A DNA stretch of 28,394 nucleotides, taken from assembly GCA_042408955.1 (NCBI GenBank), contig JBHOQQ010000037.1:1-28394 (forward strand), in the 5' to 3' direction. A program made the translations under genes and the position numbers. This stretch comes from CALGSZ01 sp042408955. GTDB lineage: Bacteria; Chloroflexota; Chloroflexia; Thermomicrobiales; UBA6265. A model generated the notes under the pieces. The model saw only the letters and a list, made by a program, of their open reading frames with translations, was not told the origin of the DNA and made no database searches. This document shows, piece after piece, positions 15,562 through 23,368 of the stretch (position 1 is the stretch's first letter; each line of letters starts with the position of its first letter).

Positions 15562-16638
15562 TTGGGACGGCTGCGGGTCGGGATTGTCGGGCTAGAACAT
15601 TACCACGTCACCGGCTGGGTCGAAAGTCTTGAGCAGTTCCTTGATCAGCTAGAGATCGCTGTCCTCTATGATCCGAATCCGGCGCTCGGGGAACGGCTGG
15701 CCCCCACCCACCACGATCCCCATCTGAGCCCGGCGCTAGACCCGCGCTATCGAGCAGTGCCCTTCGTCACCGATTTGGAGGCGCTGATCCGTGACCATCG
15801 GCCAGACCTGGCGCTGGTGACCTTGCCGAACAACGCGGCGCCAGCGGCCATCGAACACCTGGCACAGGCAGGCATCCACCTGCTGGTTGATAAGCCGGCA
15901 GCCCGCACGGCCGCGGATGCTGAGCGCGCGTTCGCTGCCGCTCGTGCTGCCGGGGTGAAGGTCGCCGTTGGTCTCACCAAGCGCTACGGGCGTGGCTGGC
16001 AGGATGCCCGCCAGATGGTAACGTCTGGCCGCCTGGGCAGGCTGCTTTCCACGGAAGCGATCTTCGTGACATCCTCCGTCCGCGTCCGGGATCCTGCCAA
16101 CCAGATTTTCGACCGGGAGCGGAGCGGCGGCGGGGTACTGCACTGGCTTGGCGTCCATGATCTGGACATGCTCCTCTGGCTGACTGGAGACCGGATCGTG
16201 GAGGTGCAAGCGATGGCCGGAACCGTCAGCGGAGAGCCGATCGAGGTCGAGGACGTCATCTCCCTCGCGGTGCGTTACGCAAGTGGCGCGATCGGCACGG
16301 TGCACTACGCGTATGCGCTTCCGCGGCCTCATGGCGAAGGCTATCTGGCCCTGCGCGGCAGCAAAGGCGCGATCAAACTTCTGCCGAATGGCAATCTCTC
16401 GTGGATTGGCCCCGGATCGGTATCAGATCCGGTCGCGACGCAGGAAACGACCTACACAGTAGCTCCCTTCCGCGGGTACGGATCAGGAGGTGTGGCGATC
16501 GTTGCCGACCTGCTGGCTGCGATCGCCGAAGACCGCGATCCGCTCGCGCCAGGCGAGGCGCTCGTCGAGGCGCTGCGCATTATTGACGCGGCCTATGAGT
16601 CAGCCAGGACTGGCAGGCGGGTCCGGGTTAGGGGCTAG
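15562..16638 (+). CDS. Gfo/Idh/MocA-family oxidoreductase
   Basis: This 358-residue protein has an N-terminal Rossmann domain (LRVGIVGLEHYHVTGWVE), the conserved lysine motif in the form LLVDKPAA (usually EKP), a long helix AADAERAFAAARAAGVKVAV, and the C-terminal alpha/beta domain with GGGVLHWLGVHDLDMLLWLT (the H-x-x-D segment). It starts at TTG 15562 after a purine-rich AGGAGAAGGGG. Family members use NAD(P) to oxidise inositols, sugars or derivatives. The stop TAG (16636-16638) lies inside a guanine-run tract. It is intact, unlike its relative at 2561-3604, and the two are only moderately alike. Confidence 0.88.
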   Translation: MGRLRVGIVGLEHYHVTGWVESLEQFLDQLEIAVLYDPNPALGERLAPTHHDPHLSPALDPRYRAVPFVTDLEALIRDHRPDLALVTLPNNAAPAAIEHLAQAGIHLLVDKPAARTAADAERAFAAARAAGVKVAVGLTKRYGRGWQDARQMVTSGRLGRLLSTEAIFVTSSVRVRDPANQIFDRERSGGGVLHWLGVHDLDMLLWLTGDRIVEVQAMAGTVSGEPIEVEDVISLAVRYASGAIGTVHYAYALPRPHGEGYLALRGSKGAIKLLPNGNLSWIGPGSVSDPVATQETTYTVAPFRGYGSGGVAIVADLLAAIAEDRDPLAPGEALVEALRIIDAAYESARTGRRVRVRG

Positions 16639-16969
16639 GGGTCAGGAGCGGGGGCTGGGGAAGCGACGAGCCAACCGCCGTCAGCCATCAGCTGTCAGGA
16701 TGTGGAGGGGCGTGATTCATCGGGCCCTGCGTTGGAAGAGGGGTTGAGGATGACGGCCTTTGGAGGTATCAGCCGTCAGTCGTCAGGAGTTGGTCGATAG
16801 GCGACGGGTAAGAGCGCTACGATCGGTCGTGCCCGGCCTGGCTTTGGAGGGGCACAGTGCATCCCGGCCATCCAGGAGCGGGACCCTGGAGGCGGGGGTC
16901 GGGTATGGTCGAGGTGCGGAGCAGGGTTCCTGACCAGCCTCGACGGCTGATGGCTGAACGCTGATAACT
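16625..16969. repeat. Intergenic region with G-run tract and several copies of the GACGGCTGATGGCTGA-type repeat
   Basis: 16625-16660 has runs of 3, 4, 4, 5 and 4 G and includes TTAGGGGCTAGGGG. Repeat cores follow: 16677-16699 (reverse: GCCGTCAGCCATCAGCTG), 16768-16787 (reverse, ATCAGCCGTCAGTCGTCAGG) and 16942-16969 (forward, GACGGCTGATGGCTGA). No gene is seen in 16639-16999. Confidence 0.65.
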
Positions 16970-16999
16970 GCCTGCTCTTGGCGTTGCAAGGAGGCGGGG

Positions 17000-17914
17000 A
17001 TGAAGCTTGTCACCTATCTCACTCCCGATGGCGCGCGCCGCGCTGGCGTGGTGGTGGGCGAGATGATCGTCGATCTGGCGGCCGGGGCAGCTGCGCTGGG
17101 TGTGGCGCTCCCGAGCGATGTGGTCGGCATCCTGCGCCTGGAAGATGCTGGCCTCGCGACGGCGCGCCAGGTGATTGCCGCGGCGGAGAGTGGCCGGCTG
17201 CCAGGCTGGCCCGCGGAATCGGTCCGGCTCACGGCGGTGATACCGAATCCGCCGAAGCTGCTGCTCCTGGCAGGCAACTACCAAGCGCACATCGTTGAAG
17301 GTGGAGCACCGCCGGTCGAGAAGGCGCGCATCACGCCCCGTCCGTTCATCAAACCCGGTACCGCGGTCGTCGGCACAGGCGATCCCATCATCATCCCGCC
17401 AGACACGGACACGCTCGACTACGAGATCGAGATCGCGGCGGTCATCGGTCGCCGGGGGCGTTTCATCCCTGTCGGGGACGCGGAGAGCTACGTCGCGGGC
17501 TACACGGTCTTCAACGATCTCTCCGCGCGGAGCCTGAAGATTGCCGAAGGACGCACAGAGCGAGAGGGCGACTGGTTCTTTGACTGGCTCCTCGGGAAAT
17601 GGTGCGACACGTTTGCCGCGGTTGGCCCCTACCTGGTCACCCGCGATGAGGCGGGCGATCCGCGCCAGTTGGAGATGTCGCTGCGCGTCAACGGCGTGCT
17701 CAGGCAGCACTCGTCGGCTGGCGAGATGATCTTTACGATCCCGGAAGCGATCGCCTTTCTGTCCCGCTTTGTGACATTGGAGTCCGGTGACATGCTGGCA
17801 ATGGGCACACCGGGCGGTGTTGGCGACACCACGCAGACATATTTGCAGCCTGGAGACGTGGTTGAGGCGGAAATCCAGCGGCTCGGCAAGCTGGTCAACC
17901 GGGTGAGTAGATAG
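17000..17914 (+). CDS. Fumarylacetoacetate hydrolase (FAH) family protein
   Basis: This 304-residue protein starts at an ATG with AAGGAGG upstream. The FAH core includes LLLLAGNYQAHIVEGG, RPFIKPGTAVVGTGDPIIIP, DYEIEIAAVIGRRGRFIPVG (the Glu-x-Glu metal ligands), GYTVFNDLSARSLKI, FDWLLGKWCDTFAAVGPYLV and the C-terminal GDMLAMGTPGGVGDTTQTYL. Members hydrolyse or decarboxylate 2,4-diketo or 2-keto-3-deoxy acids in aromatic or sugar-acid catabolism, using Mg. It follows two oxidoreductases on the same strand, which fits breakdown of a sugar acid or aromatic compound (inference). A repeat-filled gap of about 360 bases precedes it, so it may have its own promoter. Confidence 0.9.
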   Translation: MKLVTYLTPDGARRAGVVVGEMIVDLAAGAAALGVALPSDVVGILRLEDAGLATARQVIAAAESGRLPGWPAESVRLTAVIPNPPKLLLLAGNYQAHIVEGGAPPVEKARITPRPFIKPGTAVVGTGDPIIIPPDTDTLDYEIEIAAVIGRRGRFIPVGDAESYVAGYTVFNDLSARSLKIAEGRTEREGDWFFDWLLGKWCDTFAAVGPYLVTRDEAGDPRQLEMSLRVNGVLRQHSSAGEMIFTIPEAIAFLSRFVTLESGDMLAMGTPGGVGDTTQTYLQPGDVVEAEIQRLGKLVNRVSR

Positions 17915-18033
17915 GAGCGATGGAACGCTGGCGCGTGGTGTGGAGGCGAGAGCGGCTACCAGTCATCAGCGATCCGAGGTCAAGCTATTGGGGAGGTGAT
18001 GCGGTGTACCTCTCGACCCGATTGTGGACACCT

Positions 18034-18054
18034 GAGGGCTGATGGCTGATAGCT
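18034..18054 (+). repeat. Copy of the GGCTGATGGCTGATAGCT intergenic repeat
   Basis: The core GGGCTGATGGCTGATAGCT lies between the convergent FAH-family and glycosyltransferase genes. It matches the repeat units at 11251, 16942 and 20323. The 17915-18062 gap holds no gene. Confidence 0.6.
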
Positions 18055-18062
18055 GCGTCCCA

Positions 18063-18755
18063 TCAGTCAGTGAACCGGTACCGGAACAAAGTCATAAAGA
18101 CGATGATCCCGTCTTTCCAAGTGATTTTCTTGCCCTCGTGGAATTCACGCCCGGCGTAGGAGATGGGCACCTCGTAGATGCGATAGCCACGCTTGAGCGC
18201 CTTGGCCGTGATTTCCGGATCGAACCCCCACCGATTGGAGCGCAGTGTCAAGGAGTGAACGATGTCAGCCGTGAATGCCTTATATCCGGTCTCCATATCG
18301 GTCAGCGTTGTATCGAAGAGGAGATTGCAGGTGAGGGTCAGCAGCTTGTTGCCGACGGCATGCCAGAAATACATCGCACGGTGCGGACCCAGGAAGCGCG
18401 ATCCGTAGACAACTTTGGCAAGACCCTTCTCGATCGGAGCCAGCAGCAATGAGTAATCGGCCGGGTCGTATTCGAGATCGGCGTCCTGCACGATGATGAC
18501 ATCACCGCGCGCCTGGGCAAAGCCAGAGCGCATGGCAGCGCCCTTGCCAAGATTTCGCGGATGCGCGATGACTTCGATGTCGCCGCGCTGAGCCTCCGCT
18601 GTCAACACCTCCGCTGTGCCATCGGTTGACCCATCGTCAACAACGATGATCTGCTTGGGCCAGGGCGTAGCACGCACCCGCTCAAGGACGTCGCGAATCG
18701 TGGCGCGCTCGTTAAACGCCGGTATCACGATCGAAAGCAGGCGGATCGTGGTCAC
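18063..18755 (-). CDS. Family 2 glycosyltransferase (dolichol-phosphate mannosyltransferase-like)
   Basis: This 230-residue cytoplasmic GT-A enzyme has LSIVIPAFNERATIRDVLER at the start and IIVVDDGSTDGTAEVL as the nucleotide-sugar site. GKGAAMRSGFAQARGDVIIV and QDADLEYDPADY contain the D-x-D metal motif. A C-terminal part has TDMETGYKAFTADI and RGYRIYEVPISYAGREFHEG. The pattern resembles DPM1-like and similar prokaryotic transferases that load sugar onto a polyprenyl phosphate; no membrane anchor is visible. GTG at 18755 overlaps the stop of the CoxM-like gene by four bases (GTGA), so translation is coupled with the molybdo-enzyme subunits, an odd partnership with no obvious functional link. 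Confidence 0.88.
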   Translation of the reverse strand: MTTIRLLSIVIPAFNERATIRDVLERVRATPWPKQIIVVDDGSTDGTAEVLTAEAQRGDIEVIAHPRNLGKGAAMRSGFAQARGDVIIVQDADLEYDPADYSLLLAPIEKGLAKVVYGSRFLGPHRAMYFWHAVGNKLLTLTCNLLFDTTLTDMETGYKAFTADIVHSLTLRSNRWGFDPEITAKALKRGYRIYEVPISYAGREFHEGKKITWKDGIIVFMTLFRYRFTD

Positions 18756-19624
18756 GCTCGCTCAGCGCGATCCAATGCGGTGAGAAGTGCCCGCTTTGTG
18801 AGGCCGATGGTTACGCGGCGGCGGTAGTCCGCCGAGGCATGGATGTCGGACAGAACGTCAATCCCGTCGGTGGCGTGCCGGCTCGCAGCGGCCACAATGT
18901 CTTCGTCGAGCGGATAGTTCTCAAGACCCCACTCCACGCTGCGCGCTCGTGTTGGCACGGCCCCCGCGCCGGTAATCCCAACGCGCGCCTTTGTGCAACG
19001 CCCGCTGCTGTCCAGGCTGATGAGGGCGGCAACGCCCGTGATGGCGAATCCGGATGCAGGATTTGCGAGCTTGACATACGATGTTCCGGTTCGCTCTGGA
19101 AGAAGTGGGATTTGCACTTCGGTCACGATTTCTCCGGGAGTGAGCGCGGTTGTGAGGAGACCCGTAAAGAATTCTACGGCAGGTATCTCCCGGCGTCCGT
19201 CCGGTCCCTCGGCCACGATCGTCGCTTCGAGCGCAAGGACAGCGGCTGGATAATCGGCCGCGGGATCGGCGTGGGCAAGGGCGCCGCCAATCGTGCCCCG
19301 GTTGCGCACCTGCCGATCGCCGATCACCGCGGCCGTCTCCGCAAGCAGCGGGCAGCGCTCACGAATGAGAGGATGACGCTCAATCTCGCGATGGGAGGTG
19401 AGCGCGCCGATGCGCAGCATGCTGGCGCCGGCGTCGATGAATTGCAGTTCGGTCATGCCGCTGATATCGATCAGATGATCGGGTTGCGCGAGGCGAAGCT
19501 TCATCGCTGGCAAGAGACTGTGCCCACCAGCCAGGAGTTTGGCTCTCTCTCCGTAGCGCTGCAGGAGCGCTTGCGCCTCAGCAAGTGATCGGGCGCGATG
19601 ATAGGTAAATGGAGCCGGATTCAC
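18752..19624 (-). CDS. CoxM-like FAD-binding subunit of a molybdenum hydroxylase
   Basis: This protein of about 290 residues is the medium (FAD) subunit of the xanthine dehydrogenase/CO dehydrogenase family. It has NPAPFTYHRARSLAEAQALL at the start, AKLLAGGHSLLPAMKLRLAQ for FAD, the second FAD motif RNRGTIGGALAHADPAADYP, and the CO_deh_flav_C part ending near RALLTALDRAERA. GTG 19624 has GGGGAGGA close upstream, preferred over an in-frame start 42 bases earlier. It follows the 2Fe-2S subunit by 62 bases and overlaps the glycosyltransferase. In CO dehydrogenase and its relatives this subunit carries electrons from the iron-sulphur clusters to the acceptor. The catalytic molybdenum subunit is not in the window, so the substrate cannot be named. 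Confidence 0.9.
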   Translation of the reverse strand: MNPAPFTYHRARSLAEAQALLQRYGERAKLLAGGHSLLPAMKLRLAQPDHLIDISGMTELQFIDAGASMLRIGALTSHREIERHPLIRERCPLLAETAAVIGDRQVRNRGTIGGALAHADPAADYPAAVLALEATIVAEGPDGRREIPAVEFFTGLLTTALTPGEIVTEVQIPLLPERTGTSYVKLANPASGFAITGVAALISLDSSGRCTKARVGITGAGAVPTRARSVEWGLENYPLDEDIVAAASRHATDGIDVLSDIHASADYRRRVTIGLTKRALLTALDRAERA

Positions 19625-19686
19625 GAGCAGTCCTCCCCAGAGATCATTCTTCGTGACCGACAGCACATGGCTCGCGAGCCGATGCT

Positions 19687-20187
19687 CTACGAGCCCTCAT
19701 ACGGAACTGGCTGCGCGCCGGCAGCGAGTTTTTCCGCGGCCGATCGCACCGCTTTCACAATATTGTGGTAGCCGGTGCACCGGCAAATATTGCCTTCCAG
19801 CGCGTGACGAATCGTTGCCTCATCAGGATCAGGAACTTCCGCCAGAAGGGCAACGGTGCTCATCACCATTCCGGGCGTGCAATAGCCGCATTGCAGGCCG
19901 TGCTCCTCCCAAAATGCCTGCTGAACCGGGTGGAGCATGCCCTGCGGCGCTAACCCCTCAATGGTCGTGACACTGCGTCCATCGGCCTGAGCCGCGAGCA
20001 CCGTACAGCTTTTCACGGCTTGCCCGTCTAGCAAGACCGTGCAGGCGCCGCACTGGCTCGTTTCGCAACCGATGTGCGTGCCCGTCAGCCCGAGTACATC
20101 TCGGAGAAACTGGACGAGAAGCAGCCGTGACTCAATCTCAGCCGTTCGCTGCTGACCGTTGACCGTGATTTCAACCGTGATACTCAC
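19687..20187 (-). CDS. CoxS-like [2Fe-2S] subunit of a molybdenum hydroxylase
   Basis: This 166-residue protein begins with a plant-ferredoxin-type domain: SITVEITVNGQQRTAEIE, then CETSQCGACTVLLDGQAVKS with the final Cys following, i.e. C-x4-C-x2-C-x11-C. The C-terminal all-alpha cluster domain shows GLQCGYCTPGMVMS and GNICRCTGYHNIVKAV. Both clusters are intact and length is normal. The GTG at 20187 has AAGGAG six bases upstream. It heads the CoxS-CoxM-glycosyltransferase run. Homologues pass electrons from the molybdopterin site to FAD. The partner large subunit is absent here and could be encoded elsewhere. Confidence 0.93.
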   Translation of the reverse strand: MSITVEITVNGQQRTAEIESRLLLVQFLRDVLGLTGTHIGCETSQCGACTVLLDGQAVKSCTVLAAQADGRSVTTIEGLAPQGMLHPVQQAFWEEHGLQCGYCTPGMVMSTVALLAEVPDPDEATIRHALEGNICRCTGYHNIVKAVRSAAEKLAAGAQPVPYEGS

Positions 20188-20236
20188 CGATGCTCCTTTC
20201 CGTAACTGGGTCAGGAGGCCGGGAGAGCTATCACCT

Positions 20237-20594
20237 TTCAGCCGTCAGCCATTCGGCGATGGCCGGTAGCTGTCAGCCGTGAGCCGGTGGTTGAACGCGA
20301 TTCACCGCGGCCCTCCCACCCTGGACGGCTGATGGCTCCGCTGGCCCTCACTCCCGACCCCTCTCCCAAGATCGGGAGAGGGGAGAAACGGCGAGGCAAG
20401 GCGTCGCCGTGCTCCACACACGGCCGCGACCAATCGCACGACTGTTTCCTCGGTGCGACGCATCGTACCCTTACCGGCTATCGGCTATCGGCTATCGACT
20501 ACCGGCTCGCTCTTGGCGCCTCGGGAAGCCACACGTGCCTTCCCTAAGGACAGCTCATAGCTCGAAACTCGAAGCTACCCTAGCCCCTGGCCCC
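20237..20594. repeat. Repeat-rich intergenic region between the coxG-like and coxS-like genes
   Basis: Within 20188-20612, which has no gene, several repeat copies occur. There are reverse copies at 20237-20252 (TTCAGCCGTCAGCCAT) and around 20267-20280, and a forward copy at 20323-20337 (GGACGGCTGATGGCT). A heptamer CGGCTAT in tandem follows from about 20475, with degenerate further units to about 20506. A C-run tract, CCCTAGCCCCTGGCCCC, lies at 20578-20594. Confidence 0.6.
20358..20383. terminator. Perfect 10-pair hairpin
   Basis: 20358-20367 (CCCCTCTCCC) pairs fully with 20374-20383 (GGGAGAGGGG), with a six-base loop AAGATC. There is no adjacent T-run. It may be a terminator for coxG-like transcription about 230 bases downstream of that gene, or a REP-type palindromic element. 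Confidence 0.4.
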
Positions 20595-20612
20595 TATTCT
20601 CTCCATAAACAG

Positions 20613-21056
20613 CTAACTGCTGCTTGCTGCCTTGCTTTCTAGGCATTGGAAAAACTGGCCGACGATCGTGCGCGCGGCTGGCTGGATCATGCGCGCGCCG
20701 ACACGGGCAAGCGTACCTCGCACATTGGCTTCTCCGCGGTAGCGCACGACCGTTTCTTCGCCTTGCTCGATCAACTCCAGCGTGCCTTCACCGGAAACCT
20801 GGCCTTGTGGGCCGCTTCCCTCGACGAGCATGCGATAGCGCTCCGGCTCCAGCTTTTCGGTGATCTTCACGCGGCCAGTAAATGTCCCTTTGATCATGGC
20901 GATGCCAATGCGCATCGTCGCGGCATACTCGTCCGGCCCAATTTGCTCCAGTTGCTCACACCCTGGTAAGCATTGCTGGAGCGTTGCCGGATCGAGCAGA
21001 AATTCCCAGACCCGCTGGCGCGGCGCCTTGAAGGTGTGCTCTCCCGTTAGCTCCAT
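20613..21056 (-). CDS. CoxG-like SRPBCC-family protein
   Basis: This 147-residue protein belongs to the CO dehydrogenase subunit G (CoxG) family of START/SRPBCC folds. It has ELTGEHTFKAPRQRVWEFLL, DPATLQQCLPGCEQLEQIG, GIAMIKGTFTGRVKITEKLE, GSGPQGQVSGEGTLELIEQG and a terminal helix VGARMIQPAARTIVGQFF. In characterised operons CoxG helps attach or mature the molybdo-enzyme at the membrane. The ATG at 21056 has GGGAG seven bases upstream, preferred to a start 33 bases earlier. It lies upstream of the CoxS/CoxM genes on the same strand but across a repeat-rich gap of about 425 bases. This fits a partial Cox-type cluster. Confidence 0.88.
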   Translation of the reverse strand: MELTGEHTFKAPRQRVWEFLLDPATLQQCLPGCEQLEQIGPDEYAATMRIGIAMIKGTFTGRVKITEKLEPERYRMLVEGSGPQGQVSGEGTLELIEQGEETVVRYRGEANVRGTLARVGARMIQPAARTIVGQFFQCLESKAASSS

Positions 21057-21161
21057 ACGCTTCTCCCGTTCCCGTGGCCGTGTCGGCACAGCCGAGCGTT
21101 TACCGACCGGCAGTGTAACAAACCTCTGGCTGGTGGGCAGGATGATGCTGCGAGCGTCTGG

Positions 21162-21659
21162 CTATCCCGGCATGCACGATGTGCGGATGCGGCGCCAAAG
21201 CTCGACGATCTGCCGATCATGCGGAAAGGCAAGCTCGGGGAGGGCATCCGGGGGGAACCAGGCGACCGTGGTGAGGTCGTCCTGAGCGGTCGGCTCGCCC
21301 GCTGGAGCGTGCGCGAGGTAGACCGCGAGGACGACCGTCTCTCCGGTCGCCGAGAAGAGGCCGAGCAGCGGACCGAGGGTAATGTCGAGCCCGACTTCTT
21401 CGCGCGCCTCGCGGATCGCCGCATCCTCAACGCGCTCGCCCCGCTCAACGAACCCAGCGGGAAAGCTCCACTTTCCCGCTTCGCGTGCGCCGGGGCCACG
21501 CCGGCCGAAGAGGAGCTTGCCCTCCCGCTCGATGACGACCGCCACTGCCAGCTTGGGATCCAAATACGTAACGGCGCCGCAGGCGATGCACACGGGGCGC
21601 GTGCGCCCCTCGATCACTCGCTCCTCCGTTGGATTCCCGCATTGCTGGCAATACAGCAC
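21162..21659 (-). CDS. Nudix hydrolase with N-terminal zinc ribbon
   Basis: This protein of about 165 residues starts with a zinc ribbon, YCQQCGNPTEE...PVCIACG (two C-x2-C pairs). The Nudix domain follows, with its box GFVERGERVEDAAIREAREE followed by VGL, matching G-x5-E-x7-R-E-x2-E-E-x-G. The arrangement resembles NudC-type NADH pyrophosphatases but is shorter, lacking their N-terminal domain. The GTG at 21659 has GGAG six bases upstream; a GTG seven codons earlier is possible. It lies between the phoD gene, with its terminator, and the coxG-like gene, all on the minus strand. The substrate is probably a nucleotide diphosphate derivative; exact identity unknown. Confidence 0.88.
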   Translation of the reverse strand: MLYCQQCGNPTEERVIEGRTRPVCIACGAVTYLDPKLAVAVVIEREGKLLFGRRGPGAREAGKWSFPAGFVERGERVEDAAIREAREEVGLDITLGPLLGLFSATGETVVLAVYLAHAPAGEPTAQDDLTTVAWFPPDALPELAFPHDRQIVELWRRIRTSCMPG

Positions 21660-21710
21660 CGTCAGCTCCAGCCAAAGCACCGCTTCGTCTCCACAGAGTG
21701 TAGAGCGAAA

Positions 21711-21742
21711 CGCGACCGGGACACATGAGATGCCCGGTCGCG
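21711..21742 (-). terminator. Rho-independent terminator after phoD
   Basis: On the minus strand, CGCGACCGGG (21742-21733) pairs perfectly with CCCGGTCGCG (21720-21711) around a 12-base loop and is followed by TTTCGCTCT. It begins about 20 bases after the phoD stop and separates phoD from the Nudix gene. Confidence 0.6.
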
Positions 21743-21760
21743 CTTCGGCGGTGGGACTCG

Positions 21761-23368
21761 CTATGAGCGGGGGATCAGCTCGACGCGGGAGCCTGGACGG
21801 GGTAGACCATCCTCTCCGCGCACATCGGCGACAAGGTGGGCGGTGCCATCGGTGCCAGGCTCGATCCGGATGAAGCTGTAGTTGAAGAGATTGCCTTCTT
21901 TGTAGACGACGGTGGGATTGAAGGTTGGGTCCAGCTCCTCTGGCGGCGCGACGGAGATCGCATTGACTGGGCCACTCACGAACTCAAAGAAGTCCACGGT
22001 GTCGCCGTCACCGTTCAAGTCGGCAGAGTAGGAGATCGTCATCGCGAAGTGGACGTCGGTGACGACGAATGCGACGTTCTGGATGTTGTTGTCGTCGATG
22101 AACGTGAGCAAGTCGGTCAGTTCGCGCTCGAAGCCGGTCTGCGCAGAGAAGTCGGTCGCCGTGCCGTTGGCCCAGCCGTCGCGGCCGAACTCGGCGGCGT
22201 TGCTGCCGGTTGGGATTGAGATGGGCACGTCAAAGCTGACCACCTTCCAGGTCGCCGTGCTATTCTGCAGCCCTTGCTTGAGCCAGGTCAGCTGCTCGGC
22301 GCCGAGCAAGGTGTGATTGGGGCCGTCCGGCTCGTCATTGCGGCTGCGGTAGGAGCGGCAATCAGCGAGGAAGAGTTCGAGATCCTTCCCCCAGGTGAAT
22401 GAGCGATAGATGCGGCTCTCGTCACCGGGAATCCGGTCAAGCGGCTGGAACCAAAAGAACGCCTCACGCCCGGCTTGAACAAGGTTGGGAAAGCCAGGGC
22501 GGTTCTGCGTCTCCTTGTTCTGGTAGTCCCACTGTGCGCCAAAGTCGTTGATCACCTCATGATCGTCCCATTGCGCGTAGACTGGAGTGTGGGCAAGGAA
22601 TCGCTGGAAATGCGGGTCCGCCCGGTTATACCGCCAGTGCTTCACGTACACATCGGTCACCACGGACAGGTTCGTCCAATCCACTGCCGGATCGTTGATC
22701 GCCGGAAAGTCACCGGGTATGTTGTCGAAGTCGGCCGGACCACTGGCTGGGCCATCGGCAGGGCAAGCGCCATCGGCGTAGATGGAGTCCCCGTTGGCGA
22801 TGACAAAGTCCGGTTCAAGGGCGAGCATCGGCGTGAAGATGCGATAGCCCACCTCCGGCCGCCGGCAGAATCCCTGCCCGCCAATGTCGCCAATCACTGT
22901 GAAAGCAATCGGCCGGGACGTATCCGGGGATGGTGCGGTGCGGAACATGCCCGGGACCGCACCCTGCACCGGCTTGGCTTCCTCCGGATTTGCGGTGAAC
23001 CAGACGCGGTAGTAGTAGGTCGTGTCTGGCGTGAGATCGTTGAGCTTTATCTGTGCGGTGTAGTCCGTGGCATCCGTCACCGCACCAGGCTCCGTTTGGG
23101 CGATCATGGCGTTGGTAAATGCGGGATCAGTTGCGTATTCGACGTGCATCTGCGCTGGCCCCTGGCTGGCCCGCGCCCAGATGATCGCCGAGGTGGCCGT
23201 GACGTCGCCGCTCGCGACGCCATGGGTCACGGAAATGAGGCTGGGGTTTGCCGCCGCCGGTGGACTAGCTGGCGTTGCCTGCTGGGCCAAAACCTGCGCT
23301 GGCGATCCGGTGACAATCGTTAACGCCAGTGCGGCGGCTACAAACGTGCTTCGCGATCCGTTCCGCAT
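21761..23368 (-). CDS. phoD: Secreted PhoD-family alkaline phosphatase
   Basis: This protein of about 535 residues has a signal peptide (STFVAAALALTIVTGSPAQV, cleavage near LAQQ) and an Ala/Pro linker. An N-terminal fibronectin-like domain follows (VTHGVASGDVTATSAIIWAR ... LTPDTTYYYRVWF), then the metallophosphatase core: FTVIGDIGGQG, FVIANGDSIYADG, VYAQWDDHEVINDFG, LELFLADCRSYRS, VAFVVTDVHFAM. PhoD enzymes cleave phosphate mono- and diesters outside the cell with Fe/Ca. Two ATGs three codons apart can serve as start; GGAGAGGAGGA suits either 23368 or 23377. It is divergent from the DUF917 gene. No Pho box was recognised. The signal lacks the twin arginines typical of Bacillus PhoD, so Sec export is likely. 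Confidence 0.9.
   Translation of the reverse strand: MRNGSRSTFVAAALALTIVTGSPAQVLAQQATPASPPAAANPSLISVTHGVASGDVTATSAIIWARASQGPAQMHVEYATDPAFTNAMIAQTEPGAVTDATDYTAQIKLNDLTPDTTYYYRVWFTANPEEAKPVQGAVPGMFRTAPSPDTSRPIAFTVIGDIGGQGFCRRPEVGYRIFTPMLALEPDFVIANGDSIYADGACPADGPASGPADFDNIPGDFPAINDPAVDWTNLSVVTDVYVKHWRYNRADPHFQRFLAHTPVYAQWDDHEVINDFGAQWDYQNKETQNRPGFPNLVQAGREAFFWFQPLDRIPGDESRIYRSFTWGKDLELFLADCRSYRSRNDEPDGPNHTLLGAEQLTWLKQGLQNSTATWKVVSFDVPISIPTGSNAAEFGRDGWANGTATDFSAQTGFERELTDLLTFIDDNNIQNVAFVVTDVHFAMTISYSADLNGDGDTVDFFEFVSGPVNAISVAPPEELDPTFNPTVVYKEGNLFNYSFIRIEPGTDGTAHLVADVRGEDGLPRPGSRVELIPRS

Noticed and set aside
20188..20612. CRISPR array or insertion sequence in the repeat-rich gap
   Set aside because: Repeats are short, irregular and in mixed orientation; no transposase frame or terminal inverted repeats with target duplication are visible.
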